Positions 26,001-37,322 of a DNA stretch of 64,000 bases are shown here, one piece after another. The notes below the pieces were generated by a model, which saw nothing but the letters and a program-made list of their open reading frames with translations, was not told where the DNA came from and ran no database searches. Position 1 is the stretch's first letter; each line of letters starts with the position of its first letter. Origin of the DNA: Setaria digitata (taxonomy: Eukaryota > Nematoda > Chromadorea > Rhabditida > Setariidae); NCBI GenBank assembly GCA_003640385.1, contig RCAB01000124.1, positions 62,001-126,000 of the forward strand. The letters are read 5' to 3'. The position numbers and the translations under genes were made by a program.

Positions 26001-29000
26001 TACCTTTTTCTTTGTTGTATTATGTCGGTGGAAAGAAATTCGTTTTTATCCATTCAAATATGATGCATTCATTACAAGGAAAATGGAATGATATTCTTCG
26101 CATGTTAAAAAAAAAAAAGAAATGAGAACTGGCAGCTAGAAGTCTTGCGAAAAGAAAAAGCATTTCATCATTTGCTTCATTTCTATAATAGATAAGAGAG
26201 GATGAAACGGAAAGCAATGCATAAATGTGATGCAAATTTAACCGTGTAAGAGGCAATTCCTCTTCCGTCCGTCCAGTTAAAATCGGTATGAATGCCTGTG
26301 GAGTACCATCCCCCACAATGTTGTATCCTAAAAATTTAAAAAAAAAGTAGGTTTGTCAGACTTATAAATTAACTCAGCGAAGTAAAAGTCCTCAGTTGTC
26401 CTCATATTTATATTGCAAATTTTTTTTTTAAATCCACCGTCATTAATAAATATTCGACTATTCAATGCAGAACAACATCGTAAATGACACGTCCACAACT
26501 GCATAAGTAATCAACGATTCAGACGCTCCAACTTTAGCTGAAGGATATACTTAGTTTTCTTGAATTATTAGTAAACAAACATTGTATACCATCAAGAACA
26601 ACTCCATCGAATTCTTCTTCGATAAATTTTACTGTTTTCGGCAGTTTACGGCGAAATGACAACTGGGATAAAGAATCGAAGCCTATAAAAAATGTAGTGG
26701 AGTTTTTATTCTTTAAAAGCCGCAAGTTTACATTGCATATTTTTATCAAGAAATTCAACGAATACGTCCATACCTATGAAATAAACATCAAGACCAGACC
26801 AATCAGAGGGTTTTTTGATATGCGACAAATCTTCTTCTTTTTTTCGATCAGGAACAACAGTCCATAATAAATGTTTCCTGTAAGAAAATTTCATGTGCCA
26901 AATCAAGTTTTTTGATTCATATGGATACATTGTTAGCATCTAGAACGAAGTTAGACTTATTTTTGGTTCTCCACTACAAGAAGTTTAATAAAATATGCTC
27001 CGGAAACGTCAACTTCTGAGGAAACTTCATTACAGCATGTAGACTGCATCTCACTTATTACTTAAAGTTAAAATAAAAATATTGAAGTAAACAGTTTAAT
27101 GATGCTGTCTTACAGATTTTGACTGAAAATTCAGTGATATGATGGTAAATGATCTGTTCAGGAATTAAATTCAGAGTAATTTTTTAACTAAATCCCCGAA
27201 AAGTCCATTTTTAACAAAACCAACCACTTTTCCCGATCACCTCCAATGCATTCCACAATCGAGTAATCTCTCGTCAAAAGACTACCAGGTGTAATTGGAA
27301 TTTGAGGGTGGATTTTCAATTCACTGTCACTAACACGTTCGAAATAGGCAACGGTACATTTGATGTCACCATGAAGCCTACAAAATTCAAAATTTATTCG
27401 CGCATTTAATGAAAAAAAAAGCGGGAAAATACTTAATACAACAACCACTCTGGCAGTCATTGTAAGATGGAACGAACAAGAGTTACTTTATGGCATTAGA
27501 TGATATACTGAATAATCCCTTCTCGTCAACATAAGCCCACTCTTTTTCTTTATTCTTACCACAGTTGAGAGAATCAACATGATGAAAAAACCCAATTACC
27601 TCGCTACCGTTGATATTTAACTTCGGAATGCGACAAACCTAAAAAACATTCCTTCACAGCATGTTAAAAAAAAAAAAAACACTAAGTATTAATCTTCACT
27701 AAAAATCGTTTTATGGCGGCAACCATCGAGCCAGCTTCTCTAGTCAAGCCGAAAAATTAGCTGCCAATGCTCTAGCTAGCAAAAAATAAATACAATACCT
27801 GCTCCAGTTTTTTGGAAGAAGTTTTTTCCACTTTGTGATACCGAGCAATGGATTTTCGTGTCTCAGCTGTATCAGCACCCAACACTATTATGTGAGGCAG
27901 CTGAAAAATAGAACAGTCACAATGAACAGGTAAAATTGTTTAAAGAGATTGAGAGTGGAAAGAAATACATGATGAAAACTTTAGAAATTGGCTCAGTAAA
28001 GATTTAATCGGAAATCTAGTTCAGCTTTATGAAACTAGAAAAACCACAGTCTCATGTCTCAGCAAACTCCACTCCTAGTGTTAATTTTGAACCTCCAAGG
28101 ACTACATTTTACACCAGTTTGAGGACTGTTAGATTAACATGAGAACTGAGTTGTTAACATGTTTAGAAGGGAAATTATTCTCATTTTCCTCCACATGTCA
28201 ACCTAAACTAAAACAGAGTCAGCTGTTTTTATTAATTTACAAAAAAAAAAAAAATCAAGTACTAAATGAAACCGATGGATAAGTAAGCTCTTCAATCCGA
28301 TATGTCGTATTTGTTGAACGGTTTGACGAATATGTAAAGAAGATGAACAACATAATGAAAGTAATAAATGAAAGTACCAGAATACGGAACAGTTTTTTCA
28401 GGTACCTCGGAGATCTGCCAACCTTATTCAAATCTAAAACAAATTGAAAGGATACAACCATGAACAAGAATTTTTGATGATTAGCTACCACTGAGACCTA
28501 CAGCATGACTCTTAAAAATCCAATCGTCAGTAAAAAGATCTTTAAGGATCTAAATAATGAGATGAACATTTGAAAAACTTTTTCAAGTACCCCAAAAACA
28601 CACATAGAAATATAAAACCGTAAATTCTTACTTTTTGCAACTTTTGCATATATACTTCTGTTCTTGAAAGCAGCTTCTGAACCAAATATCAAGTTCGTTT
28701 CGCAATCAGATTCCTACAAATAAAAAGTGTAAAGCTTACGTTCTTTTTGAAAAGATGTACAGTAACATCTAGCAGAAATAATTATAATTAAGACGTGGTG
28801 ATACTCATCACTTGAATTTAGCATGTTAAATTTGAAAATGTTCTAGTCTTTCCTTTTTCTCCTCAACTTTCCTGGAAATAAGCTTGCAAAATAATGTGGC
28901 GGCACTACACTAAAAATTAATCAGAAAATTACATGCTAATTAAAAATGAAACTTCCAAGTTAGGTAGAAAATAAATTGAACATAAAGTTCCAGTGAAAGA

Positions 29001-30487
29001 GCTCCCAAAAAAAAAAAAAAAAAAAAAAAGAAAAGAATCAAATACAAACAGTATAAGTAACAGCAAAAGGGAAGAGTTCAACCATAAAAAAGGAATAAAA
29101 TATAATAGAAACGTCCGAGAAAGTGGTATTAAGCAAACTCTCATAAGAGTAAGGATTATGCATTTTTTATTCAGGAATTCGTGACATATGCTTGCCACTC
29201 AAGTATGCTTTAGGCTTTGGTAATGGAAAGTGCTGTCACAGTTATCCAATTTTTTAGGATTTGCGTCGCGAACTTGAAGAGAAAGAAAAAAAAAACGTAG
29301 GACAGGAACACAAATTAACAACACAACCGATCAAATGGTTAAGCTAGAGAGTAGAAAACAAGCTGCTATAAATCAATCTTTCGAAGTTTTTCCACCAAAA
29401 ATTTTTAGGACTAACTAGTAAAAGCTGGTTTTTACTACTAAAATGCTACTGAGTAGATCAAGACAATTTGCAAAAACATGGCAATATGTAATATTTCACT
29501 GTTGGGAAAGCTAATAGAGAGAGATACCAGCACGCAAAACACATTTTACTGGCTGTCATTAAAGGTGATAAAATCACATGTTAAACGCCATCTAACATAT
29601 CTATGAACCCCAAACTACTCTAGCAAAAAAATTTGTTTAAGTATTTCAAGTCAACTGCACGACCCCGCAACTAACAACTCTCCGAACCTGTTACTTCATC
29701 TTAATTCTACTATATCTTTCAGTAGTATCTGTCCAATATAGTAATGTAACTTCTCTTTCTCTTCCTGCACCCCACTAATATTATAAATTATTCCTTATAT
29801 AACGACTTTCACCTGATATTTTGGACAAGTAAAATATGTTTTACTTTTTCGAAAACATTTCACAATTTTTCCTTTAAAAGTATATGGCACACGGAGACAA
29901 ACCAAACGACGTTAAATTTATAGGGACAGATCGTAGAACCACACCTATCCGAAGAAATGGAATCTTTCTACATCGATATTCTAATTAGTTACAATATTCT
30001 AATTAGTTATAATATTCTAATTATTCTAATACTTTAATATTGTTCCGTTCGAAGATTCATTCAGGCAAGCATGTATCTGAAACTATATAGCGGAGTATTT
30101 TTTTCATTCTACCATTTTAAAAGTTCCAGAACTATATATGTTAGTTCAAATAGTGTGCATGCATTTATTTAACAGCCAAGAACTCAGCAATGGCAATCGT
30201 CTTGATAGATACTCATTCCTCTACCTTTGTGTTTTATGCCATTTTGTCAAAAAGGAAGGAAAAGAAAATACTAAACCAAGAAAATAGTGCGAGAGATTAC
30301 ACAGCGATATAAAAAATCAGTAGCACACTTTCCGGATCTGCAAAAAGCGAGATGGAGCGAATTTTAGAAACGAAAGTAAACCTCGAAATAAAGAACTCAC
30401 ATTAGCTACATCGTTACAGTACCTTAGTCCAAGTTTTGCAGCGAAGGAACTTTCGTTCGTTTGAGCTGAATCAATAAATTTTTTCAT
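23095..30487 (-). CDS. DUF229 sulfatase-like membrane protein
   Basis: This belongs to the nematode-expanded DUF229 family (alkaline phosphatase/sulfatase fold, substrate unknown). Seventeen exons join in phase: 30487-30401, 28713-28632, 28433-28273, 27900-27799, 27638-27487, 27377-27225, 26877-26774, 26682-26590, 26327-26243, 25970-25838, 25727-25623, 25315-25078, 24966-24858, 24663-24519, 24192-24034, 23646-23479 and 23307-23095, giving 762 aa. A short cytoplasmic N-terminus precedes one TM helix (about 72-92, FRILVLSFITFIMLFIFF), so type II topology is likely. Lumenal landmarks are CRIPKLN, EKEWAYVD, the GFDS motif at 281-284 (candidate metal ligand and nucleophile), GDGTPQAFIPILTG, LSHDD, MADHGHR near 483-489 (metal-binding D/H), HQGQLEERLPFF and PFDIHATL. 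Active-site roles are inferred from the superfamily. The first intron is about 1.7 kb. The ATG follows a CAG acceptor-like site by three bases. Confidence 0.92.
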
Positions 30488-31177
30488 TATCTGCAGTCAG
30501 TCCTTCCGAACTTCGCCCCAAGCTGTAGCACACAGTCTTCGCGAAAACTGGAAAAATGCACAATTAATTTCGACTTGAAATTTGAATCGACGGTTTCAAT
30601 TCAACGTCATATCTACTCAGTCTTAATAGAGGATAGATAACCAAAGCAACGTTGGACTGTAGCACAAACAAACCCGAATATATCATCACACATTCACACC
30701 CAGCGTTAATCAATCCATATTACTTCCTATTCCGTTCGCTATCTCAATTGCGGGAATTTATCCAACTGTTCAAGGCGACTTTCTGCTCAGCTCTGAGTTC
30801 AAGTTCTGTCGTCCGAAAAATCCCGGTCTTGATTCCACGGGAAGTTGCCTGCTACCCTGATTCCGAATTATATTACTGACTTCGGCCGATCTCTATGGCT
30901 GAACTACGTAAAAGAGACATTCGAAAGGCACACAAACGCTCCACGGAGACGCAAGAAAAAACTACCATACCACACTTTTCAACGGACGATTCGCCCTGAG
31001 CCATTTCATACTCCCACCGCTCCTTTCAATGTTTCGCTGCAATATGCTGTATGGTATTTGGAGGTCGGCCGAATTCTCTAACCTTTAGCAGAACGGTGGG
31101 CCACCGTAGTTCATAGTCCCTTTTCCCTAATTGTGTGGGGTGGAGAGGTTTTAGTCATTTTGAATTTCTAGTCTAAC
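30488..31177. promoter_or_regulatory. Divergent promoter region, DUF229/prefoldin 4
   Basis: About 690 bp separate the start codons of the minus-strand DUF229 gene and the plus-strand prefoldin 4 gene, so this must hold both promoters. It is more GC-balanced than its flanks. No TATA box or defined motif was identified. The open frames at 30652-31081 have no recognisable product. Confidence 0.5.
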
Positions 31178-32202
31178 ATGGGGACGATGAAACAAAGTGT
31201 TCATGTTAATCCGGAAGACCAAAAACTTATTAACCGGTTTGCTCGACTTCATCAACGATCGATCGATGTTAAGGTAAGTAACTAGCTAATGTCCGGACAC
31301 TTGATTTGCGAGCTTCTCATATTCACGCAGTTTTACATAAGTTATGTAATTGATGAATCTCCCGTGGGTTTACTTTTTATAAGGATAGGGATTATCGGAT
31401 GTTTTAGTCAAGCGCATTGTATAATTTGATTCGTATCCCTGTTTGCTAAGCCATACTCATTTCGCCAACGATAGTACCAGTCAGTGTAAATTCTTCACCC
31501 CACTACCGTAATTTCTTCGTAAAAACTCCGAAGTATTGCTGGTGTGATATACAGAATTCCTATTTTTTTGGGAAAGACTGCAAGAAACGAGTAAAGATCT
31601 TCAAAATTTGATTGATGCTGCTGACGAGGTACTTCTCTTGGATGATACAGACGCCAGTTCAATACCGTTCAAGATTGGATCGGTGTTTATGCATTTGGAC
31701 CAAGTGAGTATAGCTTCACGAAAACTTGTCAAACATTTTCGACCTCTTTGCTTGTTTTCCAAATATTTAGGTGCATAACGACTTATTGTTTGTATGGTTC
31801 CTATATTTAACCTTTCTGGTTTGCATGATTTCTATATTGGACCTTTCTAATTTGCACGATTTCTATATTTGATCTTTCTGATTTGCATGATTTTTATATT
31901 TAACCTTTCCAACCTTTTTTGAGTAAATTAGCAGAGCAATTGTACATGGAATTTAACCTTTCCGAGATTACTCTTTCAATTGTAAATTTGGAAACTTGTG
32001 TTTCATTTCGTTATTTTGTTTGTTCATTTTACAGGAAAGGTTAAATGCGAAGCTAGAAAATGTGAAAGGAGAATTGGAAAATCAAGTGGCTTGTCTCACA
32101 AAAAAGCATAAAAAAATTTGTGACGAAATGAACTCGTTGAAATCGATACTTTATGGGAAGTTTGGCGAAAGTATCAATTTAGAGACTGATACGGATAGTT
32201 AA
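31178..32202 (+). CDS. pfdn4: Prefoldin subunit 4
   Basis: This is the beta-class subunit of the hexameric prefoldin chaperone, which passes nascent actin and tubulin to the CCT chaperonin. Three exons (31178-31273, 31572-31703, 32035-32202) give 131 aa (human 134). Family landmarks are NPEDQKLINRFARLHQR, the coiled-coil segment LQETSKDLQNLIDAADEV, an acidic LLLDDTD block, IPFKIGSVFMHL and the C-terminal LYGKFGESINLETD. The protein shows the expected helix-beta hairpin-helix layout. Exon 2 must begin at 31572 to keep both phase and alignment, yet the two bases before it are GG, not AG (31570-31571); see findings. The ATG follows a TTTCTAG acceptor-like site by six bases. Confidence 0.93.
31788..31910 (+). 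repeat. 31-bp tandem repeat, four copies
   Basis: Four imperfect head-to-tail units of about 31 bp run inside prefoldin 4 intron 2. Each unit reads roughly TTTGCATGATTTCTATATT followed by a pyrimidine-rich ACCTTTCTG. The last unit is slightly short. It is a minisatellite with no coding role. Confidence 0.8.
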
Positions 32203-35200
32203 TAGTTATTAAGAAAGACACCGAGCTATCAGCTGCTTTAAAATGTAGTACTTTATTGATATGATCATGACGTCCAACAGGCTGTGTTGCTTTCCATACC
32301 AGTAATTCTTCATTTATGTTTACTAAAGTCTGCAAACCGGTTCTTGTCTGGTCTTTTCTGAACTGATCGGAACCTAAAATTATCTTCTACTACTATATTT
32401 TTTATTTACTCACGTATTTTCTTGATGTATAAACTGCTTTGTAGCTGGTTCATCGGGGTCTGAAATTTCGATTTTTTTTTGACCCCTTAAAAAACATCGA
32501 CTGAAATTGCTTATTTTATGTCGTATGAGATGTTCCAGCTACGTTTTTTTATATGGTTGAAGTACCATCGCAACTGTTTATATGTGGATGGATGTTCAAG
32601 GGATACAAAAATTGAATTGCCTTCACAGTAGTCGATTCTCAGGCTGAAGCAACAAAATAATGGTCCCGTCTTGTTTCCAAGGACTTTTCATCATCGATAG
32701 AAAAATTTGTGTGTGTGTGTGTGTTTTTTTTTTTTTCGCAACGGTTTTTAAGTGATGCATCGATGAAGTTCCTTTTTCGTTATTTTCGCAAACCCTGCCT
32801 CTTCCTCCTCACTATCATCAGGCTTCGTACTTGGTTTTGTTGAAGTCGTAGAGGAGTATACTGATAATTATTGGCAAAGGTAGGTGTATGTTTTACTCGT
32901 CGTTTACAGTTGATGTCACACTCGGTATGTCCTTTTTGCAGTTTTCGTACTGTATCTTTAAAACAAGGTTAAAATTTTTCCATCTCGTTCATTCCATTGT
33001 TGTACTTGAAAGAGTGGTCCTGAAGGAACTCAGTATGAATTATATGTTCTCATGTTTACGACTCTATATTCTAAGAGTTTGTCGTAAAACGTCAGTTTCT
33101 CTTCATATAGTGATAGTACTGTTAACTTGACGTAGTAATATTTGCTGTTTAATATATTGCACAATGTAATGAAAATACAAACTCCGTGATGATGTTATTT
33201 GGGGTGGTTCACGTCGAAAAAATTTTCTGAATTGTCTCTTGTTTACTATGTGAACCAAATCTTTATCAAAAATCTTTTCATTCTAATGACAAACGGTACA
33301 GTTTTTCAATGGGAAAAGAACTTACACCATACTTTTAAATCATGGAGATCCATAAGTGGTATGGATTTGAAATTTTATACTCAGTGGGATAGAGCAATTT
33401 TTTTTTTCCATTAATTTATATTAGTTGTTCATTCTAGTACAGTTTCGGAGGATGTGAATTACAGGAAAAGCGTAATGAAGGGGATGTAGATCTTATTCTT
33501 GGTAATAGTTAAAATTCAGTTTTAATGACTTTCTTATCATGAAAGGTGTACAATTGGCACTGTAAGGAACTAGTTATAATTATTACAACCAATGTGGTGT
33601 CTACCGAATGAAAAAGATGTCTGAAAATGTCTTGGCTTCTACTGTCGCTTGTTCGATTGGAATGTATGAGTCTTCGTTCTTAACATTGGTTGCTATGGGA
33701 AAACTATTGAGAGAAGTGCTTTAGTTGGATTTCATATAATAACTTTGGTCGCAGTCACTTATGTAATGCAAGAGGGCATTCAGGTAACAGTAAAGTTGTT
33801 TTAAATTGGCGAGGCTAATATCCCAAAATTCTTTTTCCAGTTCTTCGGGAATTTAAATTCATACATTATTGCTTCATCAATTCGTTCACAGCAGCATGCA
33901 GGCAATTTTGTATTCAGTTGATTTATGTGCTGGATATTCGTACCAGTTCTGTCGAGAAAATGAATTGGATCTACAATTTGGAAGACGGCGCCCTATTTAT
34001 ATACAGTATGCAAATGTTTGAATCACCAACGGATGCGTTACAGCAGTTGTCGGATTTATCCTTTGATTTTAACTCGCCCTAGGACTTTATAGATAACTGA
34101 CAAACGTTAGTTTTTATCTTAAAGTATTTCTTACTTTACTTTTCTACATGTTGATTTTGTGTGAAGTGAGAATAAGTTTAAAGAAATCTCTTCAAAACTG
34201 TATTTTCCATTAATTGTTTGTTTGTTTCTTTTGTATAGTTTTATTGCTGGATAAAGCCGAAGAACGGATTATTCAGAGAGGGTGAAAATTTAATGTCGTC
34301 GTTAGTAATGCATAGAAAGTTTTTTCTTTTGATATTTCAAATTTGAATATTAACTAACTTCGGTTGATCCTTCATCTACCTTTTGATTATTGCTTTAAAC
34401 TTCCATTCTTTCCCACTTATATACGTGTACACTCTTCTCTTTTATTCGGTTCAGATTATTCCATATAGAAACGAAATGGAAATAAGGAGATACTTGAGCC
34501 GGGGTTATATTAATGCTTAGTAGCATCATGTTACTGGCCACACATTGCTTCATCATCGAACATGAATTATTTTATAGAAAGACCTGCTCTACAAACAGAA
34601 TATTGTTAATTTTTGATACCGTTAGATGGCATCCGTTATTTGCCTTTCGCATGGCATGATGCCCTCAAATTTTTATTTTTGGTATTTCCGGATGATTTCT
34701 TTAGCCGATATCGTCATTTGTTGCCTCATAAACTAATCTTTTTTATTTCACTTTAAAATTTATAGGGAAGTATGTCGAAGCATGCTACGATTGAAGTTTC
34801 TTATCAGTACCAGTTATATTTCTTTTGTGATGCAGTGATAGAAACATAAAGCTTTCATTAATGTTTAGAAAAAGAGCAACTGCTAGTTCCCTTCTACAAA
34901 GCCTTCTGAAGTTCAGTTACACGAAGGTAATCGCAACATACATCTAGAGGTGATGACAACCTAAAATTGCAGACTTCACCTATAGTAATTCATTAGCAGT
35001 TATGAAAGTATAGTGCAGGTGAGGTGATTCGGTTGTACGGAGACGTGTTATCAGTGCTGTAAATCGTCTTTGATCTCTCTTTAAATTGTTAACTGTTTCC
35101 ATTAAGTACTCGTTCTATTAAAAGAACTAATGTCAAAGGAGCAATTCGTTTGGCTCAGGCGCGTTAAATTTTTGAAAACTTTTGTTGACAATCTTGTCAT

Positions 35201-37322
35201 TTCTTTATCACTTTAGTGATAGTGAACATTTCTAATCATTATGCTGGCGTGAAGTATTATAATGAATCGAGGCAGCATTTTCTAAAAACCTTTTGTTTAA
35301 TCATTCAATTTTATATGAAGAAATATGGTAAGTCGTGTTTTGCTGGTCCAATCACTTTATAATTTTGACTATATGCATATGGGAAGGAAAAAATCAGTGG
35401 ATCAGGAATCAAGTATATTTCTTAGACATAGTGGGGTTTATTTGCTGACGATGACTTTTGGATGGATAGCAACGATTGCCCTCTCCAAATCGTGAATTTT
35501 TGCTTGACTTCGATTTGCTAGATTAGAAAAAAAAAAAAAAATGTATCCGAAAACTGTTAAGTGGTTCATTAATTGCTGTTTTCTTCATTGTGTATTACAC
35601 AGCTCGAACGATCTTTTCAGATTTATTCTGCATTTGTTGAATAATTTGCTGTTTTTATCAGGTGATCATTAGACAGTGACCTTGGTTTGATTCAGCAGAT
35701 TTGAATCTCTGTAAATGATTTGAATTTCTTCCAAATTTGGTAGTTTATTTTTTTATCCTATCATAGAAAAGGGTTATTGATGAGTTCCAGATTCGTCTGC
35801 AGTCAGTCTTATTATGAAATTGTACATTATCAAAGTGTGCGCAGACTTCATTAACGTAGTGTCCTAGAATGCAGTGTTTCATTTGATATTGTGGTATTTT
35901 ACATTGCTGAGGAGTGAATTGTATTATCCTGTGGACGAAAAGAGTAAAAATAGTTGTTACAGATAAATTTCTCTCCGGGAAAAAATTTACTGCACTGAAG
36001 TTCTCCATGGATGTTAACCTGCACTAATGTTGCAAACTTGCTTTGCAGAATTAATTGGAAGGTAGAAGGTTTACAAAAAAAGAAGGCAGTTGAAAGGGGG
36101 AGGGTTCTTAGTTTAACAATTTAAAGTAAACATCTGTAGGTGAAAATGGATTAACAATATTAAATTTTATTATTCGTAATCTAAAATAATACCACTTCAT
36201 TATTTGTTGTTTCTTTGTCTCATCATTCCACTTGTTAAAGGAAATTAATTAACTAACTGTTATCCCAACAATATTTTTGTTATCAATTTTTACCTACAGA
36301 AGCCACGAGATCGAACAGACCACATGTCACGTATCAGTTCACTTCGTTTGCAGTTTTTACGAAAATCTAGGACATACTAATTTTGTTATGTTTCTTTTAG
36401 GCTGCACCATACGTGTCGTAATTAGAAACATCAGTAGTGGAAGAAACTGGTTTGTTTCATTGTACACATCGCGAGTGTCTTTCTTTTAATCAAATTTGCA
36501 AGAATCAGTGATTTTCATCAGTAACCTTTTTTATCAATATTGTTATCGGTAATTCTCCTCATGAGTAATTTTCATCTCTAACCCTTCTTTATATTTTGTA
36601 GAAACTTTGGTGTCATCCACAACTATTTTTGTTTATAAAATTGTCATGTTTAGACTAATGACGAGTAAAGTTCTGGAAGGGTGAACTTCACAGATTCTTC
36701 TGTTTTGCTTCGCGACTGAAGACCGGAATAGAGAGGTCACAAAAAATGGCTTAAAATTTTTGGTAAATTCGAAAGAAACTTATATTTTATTTTTATTGGT
36801 GTTCCTTCCTTTAGTCTGGTTGAAATTATCAAACGAATATTTGGCTCATGAATGTAATACCGAAATGTTTGTCGTGTAACGTGGGTATCTTGTTAGTAGG
36901 TGTAATATGAACTGGAACTTATCCAAAACCGCTTTCTATTTCCTTATTCATACAGTGTTTTGTATGCACAAAAAACTCCACATTGGTAGCAAAGATGGAG
37001 ATGGAAACATAACGTCAGTGAAAACAAAGTTTATGAATAGGCAGGTAGCCGTAACTGAGAAGTAGGCTAGTGCTTGGTGCTGTTCTCGTTAACTCATTCA
37101 TCGGTTAACAAAATTAGAATTGGTATATTCCAATGAAATGATGCATGTGTTTGTTTATTATGGTATTTCAGCGCTTTGTAGGAGTCTTACTATTTATTTG
37201 AATATTTTTATTAACTGTGTTTGACGTATATATACATAGATATATTTATTATATGTTTATTTTACTCGGTTGTAAATGATTCTCGTTGTAAAGGCATTAC
37301 AGTGCCCTCGGAATCGATAGAA
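32203..37322. other. 5-kb region, no gene recognised
   Basis: This is the stretch between prefoldin 4 and G6PD, both plus strand. It is strongly T-rich on the plus strand, with a GT dinucleotide run at about 32709-32724 and poly-A/T runs. Several open frames of 70-87 codons lack conserved motifs and splice partners. It may include long untranslated sequence or non-coding RNA; I see no direct evidence for either. Acceptor-like AGs at 37301-37302 and 37319-37320 precede the G6PD ATG. Confidence 0.45.

Noticed and set aside
28993..29184. Lys-rich plus-strand ORF
   Set aside because: It arises from a poly-A run inside DUF229 intron 1.
32705..32735. GT dinucleotide run followed by poly-T
   Set aside because: This is an ordinary microsatellite, not a telomeric or regulatory repeat.
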